Below, piece by piece: positions 35,946 to 45,921 of a stretch of 64,000 bases of DNA. The stretch spans positions 310,001 through 374,000 of the forward strand of contig NZ_CP045851.1 of assembly GCF_009650215.1 (NCBI RefSeq). The letters run 5' to 3'. Source of the stretch: Actinomarinicola tropica (lineage in GTDB: Bacteria; Actinomycetota; Acidimicrobiia; Acidimicrobiales; SKKL01). Every line of letters starts with the position of its first letter. Position 1 is the stretch's first letter. The position numbers were made by a program, and so were the translations under genes. The notes beneath the pieces are model-generated. The model made no database searches. It was not told the DNA's origin and worked only from the letters and a program-made list of their open reading frames with translations.

Positions 35946-37364
35946 GTGCGCGACCAGGACAAGATCTTCATCGACGGCGCGTGGGTGCCGTCGGAGGGCA
36001 CCGGGACCATCGAGGTGGTCAACGCCTCGACCGAAGAGGTCATGGGCCACATCCCCGAGGGGACCGCGGGGGACGTCGACAAGGCCGTCGCCGCCGCCAA
36101 GCGGGCCTTCGAGTCGTGGTCGACCCAGCCGGTCGACGAGCGCCTCAAGTACGTGCAGCGCCTCGCCGAGGAGCTCAACGCCCGCAACGAGGAGATCGCC
36201 ACGATCATCGCCGGCGAGGTCGGCATGCCGATCAATTTCGCCAAGATGATCCAGGCCGGCCTCCCCGCCGCCACCACGGCGTCGGTCATCGAGACCGCCA
36301 AGAACTTCGCCTGGGAGGAGCAGATCGGCAACTCCCTCGTCGTCCGCGAGCCGATCGGCGTCGTCGGGTGCATCACGCCGTGGAACTACCCGCTCCACCA
36401 GATCATGGCCAAGGTCGCCCCTGCGCTCGCCGCCGGCAACACGGTCGTGCTGAAGCCGAGCGAGGTCGCCCCGCTCAACGCCTTCGTCCTCGCCCAGATC
36501 TTCGAGGACATCGGCCTCCCCGCCGGCGTGTTCAACCTCGTCACCGGCACGGGCCCCGTCGTCGGCGAGGCCATCGCCGCCCACCCCGACGTCGACATGG
36601 TGTCGTTCACCGGCTCGACCCGCGCCGGCAAGCGCGTCATGCAGGTCGGCGCCGAGACCGTGAAGAAGATCCACCTCGAGCTCGGCGGCAAGTCGGCCAA
36701 CATCATCCTCGACGACGCCGACTTCGCCGAGGTCATCCCGAAGGGCGTGTTCGCCTGCTACCTCAACTCGGGCCAGACCTGCACCGCCCACACCCGCATG
36801 CTCGTCCCGAAGGACCGCATGGACGAGGCCGCCCAGATCGCGGCCCAGGCCGCCGCCGGCTTCCCGCTCGGTGCCGCCGACTCCGAGGCGTCGATGCTCG
36901 GCCCGCTCGTGTCCAAGGCCCAGCAGGACCGGGTCCGCGACTACATCCGCAAGGGCATCGAGGAGGGCGCCACCCTCGTCACCGGTGGCCCCGACCAGCC
37001 CGAGGGCCTCGACAAGGGCTACTTCGTGCAGCCGACGGTGTTCGCGAACGTCACCAACGACATGACGATCGCCCAGGAGGAGATCTTCGGGCCGGTCCTG
37101 TCGATCATCGGCTACGAGGACGAGGACGACGCCGTCCGCATCGCCAACGACACGATCTACGGCCTGGCGGGCGGCGTGTGGTCGGCCGACCCCGAGCGGG
37201 CCAAGGCCGTCGCTCGGCGCATGCGCACGGGTCAGGTCGACGTGAACGGCGGCAGCTTCAACGCTGTCGCACCCTTCGGCGGTTACAAGCAGTCGGGAAT
37301 CGGCCGCGAGCTCGGCTCCTTCGGCTTCGAGGAGTTCCTCGAGGTGAAGTCGCTGCAGCTCTGA
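35946..37364 (+). CDS. NAD(P)-dependent aldehyde dehydrogenase
   Basis: 472-aa ALDH superfamily enzyme that oxidises an aldehyde to its acid. It contains [10 protein letters not shown] (catalytic Asn), [20 protein letters not shown] (cofactor Rossmann turn), the general-base Glu in [12 protein letters not shown] and the nucleophile Cys in [25 protein letters not shown] and [15 protein letters not shown] complete it. The GTG start keeps the family N-terminus [12 protein letters not shown]. Substrate not determinable. A 12-bp hairpin follows. It is divergent from icd. Confidence 0.94.
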   Translation: MRDQDKIFIDGAWVPSEGTGTIEVVNASTEEVMGHIPEGTAGDVDKAVAAAKRAFESWSTQPVDERLKYVQRLAEELNARNEEIATIIAGEVGMPINFAKMIQAGLPAATTASVIETAKNFAWEEQIGNSLVVREPIGVVGCITPWNYPLHQIMAKVAPALAAGNTVVLKPSEVAPLNAFVLAQIFEDIGLPAGVFNLVTGTGPVVGEAIAAHPDVDMVSFTGSTRAGKRVMQVGAETVKKIHLELGGKSANIILDDADFAEVIPKGVFACYLNSGQTCTAHTRMLVPKDRMDEAAQIAAQAAAGFPLGAADSEASMLGPLVSKAQQDRVRDYIRKGIEEGATLVTGGPDQPEGLDKGYFVQPTVFANVTNDMTIAQEEIFGPVLSIIGYEDEDDAVRIANDTIYGLAGGVWSADPERAKAVARRMRTGQVDVNGGSFNAVAPFGGYKQSGIGRELGSFGFEEFLEVKSLQL

Positions 37365-37390
37365 GCCCCCGGCTCCTTCTGTCGGACGTG

Positions 37391-37418
37391 CGGGCCGTCC
37401 CCTCCGGGGGGCGGCCCG
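37391..37418 (+). terminator. terminator-like hairpin after aldehyde dehydrogenase
   Basis: CGGGCCG + CCCC pairs with GGGG + CGGCCCG through one T-G pair, 4-nt loop TCCG: a 12-bp stem, 27 nt after the stop. Confidence 0.7.
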
Positions 37419-37457
37419 TACGCCGTTATCTCCGTCCTCATCGCGTCGACGCGTCGT

Positions 37458-37463
37458 TAGCAT
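37458..37463 (+). promoter_or_regulatory. -10 box TAGCAT before the ABC exporter pair
   Basis: TAGCAT 70 nt before the TTG at 37534. Confidence 0.35.
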
Positions 37464-37533
37464 CCGGGTCGAGTCCCCGGCGGGCGCCCGACGGCGGGGG
37501 ACGCCCCGGCCCTCCACGGAAACCAGCACCGAG

Positions 37534-39339
37534 TTGACCGCCACCGCGCCCGACACGCCTCTCGTCCCCACCCGGTCCGTGCTCCGTCGCGGCGCTCGCG
37601 TGCTGTCCGGCTACATCCGGATGCACCCGGGACCCTTCGCGATCGCGGTCATCGGTGCTGCGGTCTTCTCCGGGGCGCTCGTCGGCGGCACCGCCGTGCT
37701 CGGCTGGGTGACCGACGACGTCATCGTCCCGGCGATCGAGGCGGGCGAGCTCGAGCTGGCGACGGCGGTCGGAGCCGCGGCCGCGATCATCGGGCTCACG
37801 CTCGTGCGCGCGGTCGGGGTCGTCTTCCGCCGCTACTTCGGCGCCATGGCGGCGAACCGAACCGCCGCATCCCTGCGCAGAGACGTCACCGACACGTACC
37901 TCGACGTGCCGCTCTCGTACCACCTGAGCGCCCCCACGGGAGAGCTGCTCGCCCACGCCGACGCCGACGTGGAGGCGACGACCGACGCCATGTTCCCGCT
38001 GCCGTTCAGCACCGGGATCATCACGCTCATCCTCTTCTCGGTGATCGCCCTGGCCCTCGTCGATCCGATCGTCATGGCCGTCGGCGTGCTGGTCTTCCCC
38101 CTCCTCGCCGTGGTCAACAAGCTCTACACGGCCCGGGTCGAGGTGCCGGCGGCGATGGTGCAGCACCATGTCGGCGAGGTCGCCAACGTGGCGCACGAGA
38201 GCTTCGACGGGGCGCTCGTCGTCAAGACCCTCGGGCGGGAGGACGCCGAGGTGGCGCGCATGGCGGACGCCTCCGATCGGCTCCTCGCGTCCCGCCTCCA
38301 GGTCGGGCGCCTCCGGGCCGCGTTCGAACCGACGATGGATGCCCTCCCCAACATCGGCACGGTCGCGCTCATACTCGTCGGCGCCTGGCGGCTGTCGGAG
38401 GGCGCGGTCTCCACCGGCGACCTCGTCACCGCCACCGCCCTGTTCGGCATCCTCGCCTTCCCCATGCGGGTGGTGGGCTTCTTCCTCGAGGAGGTGCCCC
38501 GGTCGGTCGTGTCGGCCGAGCGCATCCAGAAGGTCCTCGACGTGCGGCCCGGCCTCGTCGCAGCGACGGGAGCGGCCCACGCCGGCGGCGCCGTCATCGA
38601 CGACGCGCCCCTGCCCGTCGCCGCCGAGCACGTGGCGTTCACCTACCCGGCCACGTCCCAGCCCGTCCTCGACGACGTGACGTTCGAGATGGCGGCAGGC
38701 GAGGTCGTGGCGCTGGTCGGGCCGACCGGCTCGGGCAAGAGCACGCTGTGCCAGGTGCTCGTCCACCTGGTCGAGCCGACGTCGGGTGCGGTGCGAGTCG
38801 GTGGCGTGGACGCCCGCGACGTCGACCCCGATCTGCTGCGGGCTCGCACGGCCATCGTCTTCCAGGAGTCGTTCCTCTTCGCCGACAGCGTGCGCTCCAA
38901 CGTCGCCCTGTCCACCGGTGCCTCGGAGGAGGCGGTGGTGGAGGCCCTGCGGATCGCCCAGGCCGACCGCTTCGTGTCCGAGCTGCCCGACGGCCTCGAC
39001 ACGGTGATGGGCGAGCGGGGCGTCAGCCTCTCCGGCGGCCAGCGCCAGCGGGTCGCCCTCGCTCGGGCCCTCGTGCGGCGACCCCGGTTCCTCGTCCTCG
39101 ATGACGCCACGTCCGCCGTCGATCCCGTCATCGAGGCCCGCATCCTCGACGGCCTGCGCACCGCGCTCGGCACGACGACGCTGATCGTCGCCCACCGCCT
39201 CTCCACCATCGAGCTCGCCGACCGGGTCGTGCACCTCGACGGCGGTCGGGTGGTCGCCGTCGGCACCCACGAGGAGCTGCTCTCCCACCCCGACTACGAG
39301 CGGTTGGTGCGGGCCTACGAGGACGAGGTGATGGAGTGA
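37534..39339 (+). CDS. ABC exporter half-transporter, subunit 1 (Walker B Glu to Asp)
   Basis: 601 aa: six-span exporter domain (residues about 30-330) fused to an ATPase domain. Walker A is VGPTGSGKSTL, Q-loop FQESFLF, signature LSGGQRQRVALARAL, H-loop VAHRLST. Walker B ends LVLDDATSAVD, so the catalytic Glu is Asp. In a dimer with the next gene's product this gives one degenerate and one canonical ATP site, as in known heterodimeric exporters. The TTG start has only a weak GGA upstream; no better in-frame start is seen. Its stop overlaps the second subunit's GTG (GTGA). Substrate unknown, probably a lipid or drug. Confidence 0.92.
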   Translation: MTATAPDTPLVPTRSVLRRGARVLSGYIRMHPGPFAIAVIGAAVFSGALVGGTAVLGWVTDDVIVPAIEAGELELATAVGAAAAIIGLTLVRAVGVVFRRYFGAMAANRTAASLRRDVTDTYLDVPLSYHLSAPTGELLAHADADVEATTDAMFPLPFSTGIITLILFSVIALALVDPIVMAVGVLVFPLLAVVNKLYTARVEVPAAMVQHHVGEVANVAHESFDGALVVKTLGREDAEVARMADASDRLLASRLQVGRLRAAFEPTMDALPNIGTVALILVGAWRLSEGAVSTGDLVTATALFGILAFPMRVVGFFLEEVPRSVVSAERIQKVLDVRPGLVAATGAAHAGGAVIDDAPLPVAAEHVAFTYPATSQPVLDDVTFEMAAGEVVALVGPTGSGKSTLCQVLVHLVEPTSGAVRVGGVDARDVDPDLLRARTAIVFQESFLFADSVRSNVALSTGASEEAVVEALRIAQADRFVSELPDGLDTVMGERGVSLSGGQRQRVALARALVRRPRFLVLDDATSAVDPVIEARILDGLRTALGTTTLIVAHRLSTIELADRVVHLDGGRVVAVGTHEELLSHPDYERLVRAYEDEVME

Positions 39340-41216
39340 CCCCCGGCGAGCAGACCGAGCGACTCAGCGCCGACGAGGACCGCCGCGACGACCACGTCGA
39401 GACCGACCCCACCGCCGCGCTGCTCGAGGAGGGCGACGCACGCGACCTCGGGCCCGACGGCGCCATCTCGATCCTGCGGCGCGGCCTCGCGGCCAGCCCC
39501 GAGCTCAAGGTCGGCGTGTGGTTCACGATCGCCATGGCGATCGCCGCCGCGGTCGGTCGCCTCACCATCCCGATCCTCGTCCAGCAGATCCTCGACCGGG
39601 GCATCCTCGGTGACGAGGGCTACCGGCCCGGCTTCGTGTGGGCGGCCTGCGGCCTGGCGCTCGTGGTCATCGTCGCCGTGTGGTTCGCGAGCCGTGGCAC
39701 CTACCTGCGGCTCATCAACGCGGCGGAGCGGATGCTGCGGAACCTGCGGGTCCGCACCTTCGCCCACATCCACGAGCTGTCGGTCGCCGACCACAACGAC
39801 ACCAAGCGGGGCATCCTCGTCGCCCGCGTGACCTCCGACATCGAGACGATCGCCCGGTTCGCCCAGTGGGGCGCGATCTCGTGGGTCGTGAACTCGACGG
39901 TGCTCGTCGGCACGTTCGTCGTCCTGGCGATCTACTCGTGGCAGCTGGCGCTGCTCGTGCTCGCGGTGTTCGTCCCGATGGTGCCGATCCTCGTGCGCCT
40001 GCAGCGCCGCCAGCTGTCGGCCTACGACCTGCTGCGGACCCGCGTCTCGGAGATGCTCACCGAGATCTCGGAGTCGATCATGGGTGCCGCGGTCGTGCGG
40101 GCCTACGGCTTGGAGGGCCGGTCCCGCGAGCGTCTCCACCGGGCGATCGACCTGACGTACCGGGCCCGGATGATGGCGGCCAAGTACTTCGCGCTGATCT
40201 TCCCGACCGGCGACGTCTTCGGGGCCGTCGCCCTGTCGGCCGTGGCCGTCGTCGGCGCCTGGAACGCCGACTCGTGGGGCCTCGACACCGGTGCGCTCGT
40301 CGCGTCGCTCTTCCTCGTCAACCTCATGCTCAACCCGATCGGCGAGCTCGGCGAGATCCTCGACCAGACCCAGACCGCGCTCGCCGGGTGGCGGAAGGTG
40401 CTCGACGTGCTCGACACCCCGGTCGAGATCGTCGAGCCCGAGCCCGGCATCGAGGTCGCCGCCGGGGCGCTGGCGGTGCGGACCGTCGGGCTGGAGTTCG
40501 CCTACCGCACCGGCGGGCGCGTGCTGCACGGCATCGACGTGGAGATCCCCGCCGGCACGAACGTGGCCATCGTGGGCGAGACCGGGTCGGGCAAGACCAC
40601 CTTCGCCAAGCTGCTCGCCCGCCTGGCCGACCCCACCGGCGGTCGCATCGAGATCGGGGGCGTCGACCTCCGCGAGGTCGCGCCGGCGTCGCGGCGCCGG
40701 GCGGTGCGCATGGTGCCCCAGGACGGGTTCCTGTTCGACACGACGATCCGGGAGAACGTCCGCTACGGGCGGGAGGACGCGACCGACGCCGAGGTGGCCG
40801 ACGCCTTCACCCGCCTCGGCCTCGACTGGTGGCTCGCCACGCTGCCCGACGGGCTCGACACGTCGGCAGGGGAGCGGGGCGACTCGCTCTCGGTCGGTGA
40901 ACGCCAGCTCGTCGCCCTCGCCCGCGCCCAGCTCGCCGACCCCGGGCTGCTCATCCTCGACGAGGCCACCAGCTCGGTCGACCCCGAGACCGAGCGCGCC
41001 CTGGCCGGCGCTCTCGTCACGCTGGCCGAGGGGCGGACGACGGTGAGCATCGCCCACCGGCTGTCGACCGCCGAGGCGGCCGACCTCGTCCTCGTGTTCG
41101 ACCGGGGCCACCTGATCGAGCGGGGCCACCACGACGAGCTCGTGGCCCAGGGCGGCGTGTACGCCGGCCTCTACGAGAGCTGGATCGGCAACACCCGCCG
41201 GGGCTCGGCGGCCTAG
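39336..41216 (+). CDS. ABC exporter half-transporter, subunit 2 (canonical Walker B, altered signature)
   Basis: 626 aa, exporter domain preceded by an acidic 50-residue N-terminal tail, then the ATPase. Walker A is VGETGSGKTTF, Walker B LLILDEATSSVD with catalytic Glu, H-loop IAHRLST. The signature is changed to LSVGERQLVALA (usual LSGGQ). Combined with the Asp of subunit 1 this makes one ATP site degenerate on both faces and leaves the other fully active. GTG start, 4-nt overlap with subunit 1. Its TAG and the stop of the convergent TetR gene share the bases CTAG. Confidence 0.93.
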   Translation: MTPGEQTERLSADEDRRDDHVETDPTAALLEEGDARDLGPDGAISILRRGLAASPELKVGVWFTIAMAIAAAVGRLTIPILVQQILDRGILGDEGYRPGFVWAACGLALVVIVAVWFASRGTYLRLINAAERMLRNLRVRTFAHIHELSVADHNDTKRGILVARVTSDIETIARFAQWGAISWVVNSTVLVGTFVVLAIYSWQLALLVLAVFVPMVPILVRLQRRQLSAYDLLRTRVSEMLTEISESIMGAAVVRAYGLEGRSRERLHRAIDLTYRARMMAAKYFALIFPTGDVFGAVALSAVAVVGAWNADSWGLDTGALVASLFLVNLMLNPIGELGEILDQTQTALAGWRKVLDVLDTPVEIVEPEPGIEVAAGALAVRTVGLEFAYRTGGRVLHGIDVEIPAGTNVAIVGETGSGKTTFAKLLARLADPTGGRIEIGGVDLREVAPASRRRAVRMVPQDGFLFDTTIRENVRYGREDATDAEVADAFTRLGLDWWLATLPDGLDTSAGERGDSLSVGERQLVALARAQLADPGLLILDEATSSVDPETERALAGALVTLAEGRTTVSIAHRLSTAEAADLVLVFDRGHLIERGHHDELVAQGGVYAGLYESWIGNTRRGSAA

Positions 41217-41854
41217 TCGCTCGGCGCCGAGCCGTGGGCGGTGAGCACGGCGTCGACGATGTCGGCCGGCCAGTGCCCGGGCACCGCCTCGCCCCGGGCG
41301 AGCCGCAGGTAGAAGATCGGCCCGACGAGGCTCGCGAGGAGCACCTCGACGTCGACGTCGGCGGGCAGCTCGCCGCGCTCGATCCCGCGGACGATGAGCC
41401 CCCGCATGGGCTCGCTGCGCGCCCGGGCGAACGCCTGGCGCATGTCGGCCAGCTCGGGATCGTGCTCGGCCGCGCCGACGAGCGACGCGAACACCGACGC
41501 CGCAGGCGACGCCACGTGGGCGACGAGCTGCCCGAGCATGGCGACGAGGTCGTCGCGCAGCAAACCGGTGTCGGGCACCTCGTGGCGGGCCTTCATGTGG
41601 TCGAGAGCCTCGATGATGATCGCCTGGCGTGTCTCCCAGTGGCGGTAGATGGTCGCCTTCGACACGCCTGCACGTTCGGCGATGGCGTCGACGCTGACGT
41701 CGTGGATGCCGCCCTCGAGGAGCAGGTCGACGGTGGCGCCGAGGACCGCAGCGCGGGACCGGGCGATGCGGGGATCGGTGCCCTCGGGGCACTCGAACAC
41801 CCGGCACTCCTCGTGGGTCGCGCTCGGCGAGGGCTGGGCGTCGGCCGGGCTCAC
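41213..41854 (-). CDS. TetR-family transcriptional repressor
   Basis: 213 aa. The DNA-binding domain at residues about 28-75 has AVLGATVDLLLEGGIHDVSVDAIAERAGVSKATIYRHWETRQAIIIEALD, a textbook TetR HTH; the C-terminal ligand domain (ADIVDAVL end) is of the TetR_C_11/16-like kind. It starts with GTG inside the end of the MFS gene (4-nt overlap), so it is translated with the pump it probably represses. A good inverted repeat lies in front of the MFS gene. The inducer is probably a pump substrate. Confidence 0.92.
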   Translation of the reverse strand: MSPADAQPSPSATHEECRVFECPEGTDPRIARSRAAVLGATVDLLLEGGIHDVSVDAIAERAGVSKATIYRHWETRQAIIIEALDHMKARHEVPDTGLLRDDLVAMLGQLVAHVASPAASVFASLVGAAEHDPELADMRQAFARARSEPMRGLIVRGIERGELPADVDVEVLLASLVGPIFYLRLARGEAVPGHWPADIVDAVLTAHGSAPSD

Positions 41855-43482
41855 GGCACGTCCTCCCCGGCGCCGGCGTCGACCGGCATGCCGTCGACCG
41901 TCGCCTCGACGGGGTCACGCGGGTCCGGCTCGTAGGCGCCGGAGCGGGGCAGGGCGCGCAGCACGAGCACGACGGCGCCGACCACGATGCCCGCGCCCGT
42001 GAGGGCGGCGAGGCCCATGGCGTCGGTGAACGCGGTCTCGGCCGCCTGCCTCAGGGCGTCACCGGCGGCGCCCGGCAGGTCACGTGCGACGGCGAGCGCG
42101 GCGCCGACCGATTCGCGGGCCCCCTCGGCGAGGCCGGCAGGGAGCGCGTCGACCGCCTCGATCGAGTCGGTCACCCGGGCCCGGTAGACGACGTTGAGGA
42201 TCGAGCCGATGACGGCGATGCCGAGGGCCCCGCCGACCTCACGGGTGGTGTCGTTGACCGCCGAGCCGACGCCCGCCTTGTCGAGCGGCAGCGACGACAT
42301 GATCGCCGCGGTGGCGGGGGCCATCGTCGTGGCCATGCCCGCCGACATGATGACGAGCGACACGGCGTACTGGGCGTAGGGGCTCGTGGCGTCGAGCAGG
42401 GCGATCGACCCGAGGCCGATCGCCACCAGCGTGAGGCCCGACGCGATCGTGGTGCGGATGCCGTAGCGCTGGACCAGCCCGTCGCTGCGTGGGGCCACCG
42501 TCACCATCGTCAGCGCCGACGGGAGGATGGCGAGGCCGGCCTCGAACGGCGAGTACTGCTTCACGAACTGCAGGTACTGCGTCGAGATGAAGAACAGGCC
42601 GAACATGGCCATGAACACGAGGAGGATCACGCCGGCGCCGACCGAGAAGCGCCGGTCGGCGAAGAACCGGATCGGCAGCATCGGGTGGTCGGTGCGCCGC
42701 TCCCACGTGATGAACGACGCGAGGGCGACCACGCCCACGGCGAAGGCGGCGAGGGTGATCGGGTCGGTCCAGCCCCGCTCGGGGCCCTCGATGATGCCGA
42801 AGAGCAGGGCGGCGAGGCCCGCGGTGGACAGCAGCGAGCCCCACGGGTCGAGCGGTGTCTCCGTGGCGTCCTTCGACGTCGGCACGATCGCCATGCCGAG
42901 GACGATCGCGAGCAGGACGATCGGCACGTTGACGAAGAAGACCGAACCCCACCAGAAGTGCTCGAGCAGGTAGCCCGAGACGATGTTGCCGATGGCTCCG
43001 CCGGCACCGGCGAAGCCGGCCCACACCGCGATGGCCCGGCCCCGCTCGTGCGGGGGGAACGAGGCGGCGAGGATCGACAGGGTGGCCGGCATGATGAACG
43101 CGGCGCCGAAGCCGCCGAGGGCCCGGGTGGCGATCAGCTGGCTGGGGGAGTCGGCCATCGTCGAGAGGATCGCGGCCAGGGCGAACACCCCGAGGCCGAA
43201 CTGCAGGGCCCCCTTGCGCCCGAACCGGTCGCCGAGCGCGCCGGCGGGCAGGAGGAAGCCGGCGAAGACGAGGGCGTAGGAGTCGACCATCCACTGCAGC
43301 TGTGTGTTGGTCGCCCCGAGCTCGCGCACCAGCGTGGGGATGGCGACGTTGAGCGACGTGTTGCCGGCGACGACGACCACCAGGCTGAGGACGAGGATCG
43401 CGAGGATCGTCCAACGCTGGGGGTGGCCCTCGTGAGCGTGCTCGTCAGGTGGTGTCGGCGATGTCGTCGGCGATGTGGTCAC
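41851..43482 (-). CDS. MFS drug efflux transporter, DHA2 (EmrB/QacA) type
   Basis: 543 aa with 14 predicted membrane spans. Family parts are [41 protein letters not shown] in span 1, [11 protein letters not shown] in the span 2-3 loop (motif A), and [36 protein letters not shown] (motif C region). It exports drugs or toxic compounds by proton antiport. GTG start after a hairpin-like operator at 43511-43537. It forms an operon with the TetR gene. Confidence 0.94.
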   Translation of the reverse strand: MTTSPTTSPTPPDEHAHEGHPQRWTILAILVLSLVVVVAGNTSLNVAIPTLVRELGATNTQLQWMVDSYALVFAGFLLPAGALGDRFGRKGALQFGLGVFALAAILSTMADSPSQLIATRALGGFGAAFIMPATLSILAASFPPHERGRAIAVWAGFAGAGGAIGNIVSGYLLEHFWWGSVFFVNVPIVLLAIVLGMAIVPTSKDATETPLDPWGSLLSTAGLAALLFGIIEGPERGWTDPITLAAFAVGVVALASFITWERRTDHPMLPIRFFADRRFSVGAGVILLVFMAMFGLFFISTQYLQFVKQYSPFEAGLAILPSALTMVTVAPRSDGLVQRYGIRTTIASGLTLVAIGLGSIALLDATSPYAQYAVSLVIMSAGMATTMAPATAAIMSSLPLDKAGVGSAVNDTTREVGGALGIAVIGSILNVVYRARVTDSIEAVDALPAGLAEGARESVGAALAVARDLPGAAGDALRQAAETAFTDAMGLAALTGAGIVVGAVVLVLRALPRSGAYEPDPRDPVEATVDGMPVDAGAGEDVP

Positions 43483-43510
43483 GGGACCCTCCCGGAGGCG
43501 TCGGAGTCAG

Positions 43511-43537
43511 AACGAAACTGAACGGTACAGTTCCGTT
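43511..43537. promoter_or_regulatory. candidate TetR operator upstream of the MFS pump
   Basis: AACGAAACTG - 7 nt - CAGTTCCGTT: inverted repeat with 9 of 10 positions complementary, 29 nt before the MFS GTG and 88 nt before mdh. Size and symmetry suit a TetR dimer; binding by the co-encoded repressor is inference. Confidence 0.6.
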
Positions 43538-43580
43538 TGTCCGACGCCAACGGATTTCCGAGGGCGGCGGATCGCTCCGT

Positions 43581-43586
43581 TAGATT
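43581..43586 (+). promoter_or_regulatory. -10 box TAGATT before mdh
   Basis: TAGATT 38 nt before the ATG at 43625; the leader carries GAGGAG at 43612-43617. Confidence 0.45.
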
Positions 43587-43624
43587 CGGCGGGTACCTCC
43601 CACCCCGCCTCGAGGAGTCGATCG

Positions 43625-44611
43625 ATGAAGGATCCCGTTCGCGTCGCCGTCACCGGAGCCGCCGGCCAGATCGGCTACAGCCTGCTGTTCCGCATCGCGA
43701 GCGGCCAGATGCTCGGCGAGGACCAGCCCGTCGCCCTCCAGCTCCTCGAGATCACGCCGGCGCTCGACGCGCTGAAGGGCGTCGCGATGGAGCTCGAGGA
43801 CTGCGCCTTCCCGCTGCTCACCGAGATCGTGCAGACCGACGATCCCGAGGTCGCGTTCGGTGACGTGAACTACGCGCTGCTCGTCGGCTCACGCCCCCGG
43901 TCGAAGGGCATGGAGCGCAAGGACCTCCTCGAGGCCAACGGCGCGATCTTCACGGTGCAGGGCCGCGCCCTGTCGTCGAGCGCGGCGTCGGACGTCAAGG
44001 TGCTCGTCGTCGGCAACCCTGCGAACACCAACGCGCTCATCGCCATGAGCAACGCCCCCGACGTCCCGAACGACCGCTTCACGGCGATGACCCGGCTCGA
44101 CCACAACCGGGCCAAGGCCCAGCTGGCCCAGAAGACGGGGACCTCCGTCAACGACGTCACCAAGATGACGATCTGGGGCAACCACTCGGCGACCCAGTAC
44201 CCCGACATCTTCCACGCCGAGGTCGGGGGCCGGAGCGCCGCCGAGCTGGTGAACGACCAGGGTTGGCTCGAGAGCGAGTTCATCCCGACCGTGCAGCAGC
44301 GGGGTGCGGCGATCATCGAGGCCCGTGGCCTGTCGAGCGCGGCGTCGGCTGCGAACGCGGCGATCGACCACATGCGCGACTGGGCGCTCGGCACCCCCGA
44401 CGGCGACTGGGTCTCGATGGCCATCCCGTCGGACGGCTCCTACGGCGTGCCCGAGGGGATCATCTCGTCGTTCCCGGTCACCTGCTCGGGGGGCGAGTAC
44501 TCGATCGTCCAGGGCCTCGAGATCGACGAGTTCTCCCAGGGTCGCATCGACGCCACCGTGGCCGAGCTCCAGGAGGAGCGCGACACCGTCGCCGAGCTCG
44601 GTCTGGTCTGA
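43625..44611 (+). CDS. mdh: malate dehydrogenase (NAD)
   Basis: TCA-cycle oxidation of malate to oxaloacetate. 328 aa, the long cytosolic-type Mdh common in actinobacteria. NAD-binding [21 protein letters not shown], substrate Arg in [40 protein letters not shown] and catalytic His in [13 protein letters not shown], and [12 protein letters not shown]. An ATG with GAGGAG 7 nt upstream. It is adjacent to the divergent MFS pump operator but has its own promoter. Confidence 0.97.
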   Translation: MKDPVRVAVTGAAGQIGYSLLFRIASGQMLGEDQPVALQLLEITPALDALKGVAMELEDCAFPLLTEIVQTDDPEVAFGDVNYALLVGSRPRSKGMERKDLLEANGAIFTVQGRALSSSAASDVKVLVVGNPANTNALIAMSNAPDVPNDRFTAMTRLDHNRAKAQLAQKTGTSVNDVTKMTIWGNHSATQYPDIFHAEVGGRSAAELVNDQGWLESEFIPTVQQRGAAIIEARGLSSAASAANAAIDHMRDWALGTPDGDWVSMAIPSDGSYGVPEGIISSFPVTCSGGEYSIVQGLEIDEFSQGRIDATVAELQEERDTVAELGLV

Positions 44612-44615
44612 GCCC

Positions 44616-45452
44616 CTACTTGAGGAACTTGCTCGTCGTGTTGTCGGCGAGGACCTTGCCGCCGGTCTGGCACGTCGGGCAGTAGGCCACGGTGTAGGCC
44701 CGGTACTCGACGGCGCGGATCGCGTCGTCGCAGACCGGGCACGGCTGGCCGACCCGGTTGTGCACGGCGCCGGGACGGTCCGCTGACTTCACCATCTCGC
44801 TCTGGGCTCGCTCGAACTCGAGCGACTCGGCGATCAGCGCGCCCAGGGCGGCGTGGAGCCGGTCGACCTCGTCGCCGTCGAGCTTCGACGTGGTCGCGAA
44901 CGGGGACAGCTGGGCGCGGTGGAGGACCTCGTTGGCGAGGCGGCGACCGACGCCGGCGAGCTGCTGCTGGTCGCGCAGGAAGCCGTGGACGCGCATCGAG
45001 GTGGCGGCGAGCCGGGTCGCGAGGTCGTCGCGGGTGATCGTGTCGGCCTCGGGGCCGAGGTCGGCGAGCGGCTCCTGGACGAGCGGGTCGCCGTCGAGGA
45101 CCCAGACGCCGGCCTTGCGCTCGGTGCCGGGCTCGGTGAGCAGCAGGGCACCGCCGTCCTCGAACCGCCAGCGGGCGATGCCGCCCCGCGGCTTGGCGGA
45201 CTGCTTGGGGTCGGGCTTCAGGCGGCCGCCCTGCATCGGGTGGACGACGAACGTGAGCGGGGCGAAGCGGAGGAGGAGGAGCTTGCCCCGCCGGCCGACC
45301 TCCTGGAGCGGTCGGCCGACCGCGTCCTTCGGATCCGGGGCGTAGGTGCGCAGGACCGTGAACGACAACGGCTCGAAGCGTGAGAGGACGGCGTCGGCGA
45401 AGCTGTCGGTCAGCCGTTCGGCGTGGGCCTGGACCTCGGGGAGCTCGGGCAT
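44616..45452 (-). CDS. Fpg/Nei-type DNA glycosylase
   Basis: 278 aa. N-terminal MPELPEVQAHAERL gives the catalytic Pro2-Glu3 of formamidopyrimidine glycosylases; RGKLLLLRF carries the beta-hairpin Lys, and the C-terminal zinc finger reads CPVCDDAIRAVEYRAYTVAYCPTCQTGG. The helix-two-turn-helix region is FLRDQQQLAGVGRRLANEVLHRAQLSP. It excises oxidised bases and cleaves the AP site. This belongs to the Fpg-like subfamily common in actinobacteria rather than to MutM itself, as the zinc-finger ending (GGKVLADNTTSKFLK) differs. It is convergent with mdh, 4 nt apart. Confidence 0.92.
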   Translation of the reverse strand: MPELPEVQAHAERLTDSFADAVLSRFEPLSFTVLRTYAPDPKDAVGRPLQEVGRRGKLLLLRFAPLTFVVHPMQGGRLKPDPKQSAKPRGGIARWRFEDGGALLLTEPGTERKAGVWVLDGDPLVQEPLADLGPEADTITRDDLATRLAATSMRVHGFLRDQQQLAGVGRRLANEVLHRAQLSPFATTSKLDGDEVDRLHAALGALIAESLEFERAQSEMVKSADRPGAVHNRVGQPCPVCDDAIRAVEYRAYTVAYCPTCQTGGKVLADNTTSKFLK

Positions 45453-45468
45453 CGTCGTGCGGCTCCGC

Positions 45469-45864
45469 TCACCAGTCGGTGCGCTCGCGCACGACCGCGA
45501 ACACGTCGGAGATCCCCGACAGGGCGGCGTGGTGGGTGAGCAGCACGTCGACCCGGCCGCCGAGGCGGAGGTGGCCCGACATGAACGCGGCCTGGGCGCC
45601 GAGCGTGCCCTGGCTGATCTGTCGCGCCGTGGCCTCGGTCTGGGTGAACGTCACCGTCGGCTCGTCGGCGTGTCCCGGGTGGGCTCGGCAGGCGCCGGCG
45701 CCGAGGCGCAGGTGGAACGCGGCCCGCTCGTCGCCCGCGTCGTCGGTGACGACGTGCTGGACGACGAGCTCCTCCCCGGATCCGAGCACGTCGGTGAGCT
45801 CGGGGGCGGCCTGCGCCGCGGCGTCGAGCTCGGCGACCCACGCGGGGGAGAGGAACGTGACCAC
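45469..45864 (-). CDS. SCP2-like sterol-carrier domain protein
   Basis: 131 aa, single domain with the SCP-2 layout: FLSPAWVAELDAAAQAAPEL helix, GEELVVQHVVTD, FHLRLGAGACRAHPG strands, PTVTFTQTEATARQISQGTLGAQAAFMSGHLRLGGRVDVLLTH (lipid tunnel helix). It is a small intracellular protein expected to bind a lipid or hydrophobic ligand. The GTG is 6 nt after a TACGAT -10 box, so the mRNA is leaderless. It is divergent from the MpaB-like gene with only 57 nt between the starts. Confidence 0.85.
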   Translation of the reverse strand: MVTFLSPAWVAELDAAAQAAPELTDVLGSGEELVVQHVVTDDAGDERAAFHLRLGAGACRAHPGHADEPTVTFTQTEATARQISQGTLGAQAAFMSGHLRLGGRVDVLLTHHAALSGISDVFAVVRERTDW

Positions 45865-45870
45865 GCCGGC

Positions 45871-45876
45871 ATCGTA
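45871..45876 (-). promoter_or_regulatory. -10 box TACGAT, leaderless SCP2-like start
   Basis: Minus strand: TACGAT + 6 nt + GTG (45864). Confidence 0.5.
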
Positions 45877-45908
45877 GGGGCCGAGGCCCTCGATCCGTGC
45901 TGCCGCCG

Positions 45909-45914
45909 TAGCCT
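45909..45914 (+). promoter_or_regulatory. -10 box TAGCCT, leaderless start
   Basis: TAGCCT + 7 nt + ATG (45922). Back-to-back with the -10 box of the divergent SCP2-like gene, 32 nt away. Confidence 0.5.
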
Positions 45915-45921
45915 TGGTGGC

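Noticed and set aside
41213-41216. Overlapping stops (CTAG) of the ABC subunit 2 and TetR genes as a regulatory site
   Set aside because: Simple tail-to-tail overlap of two TAG codons; no sign of function.
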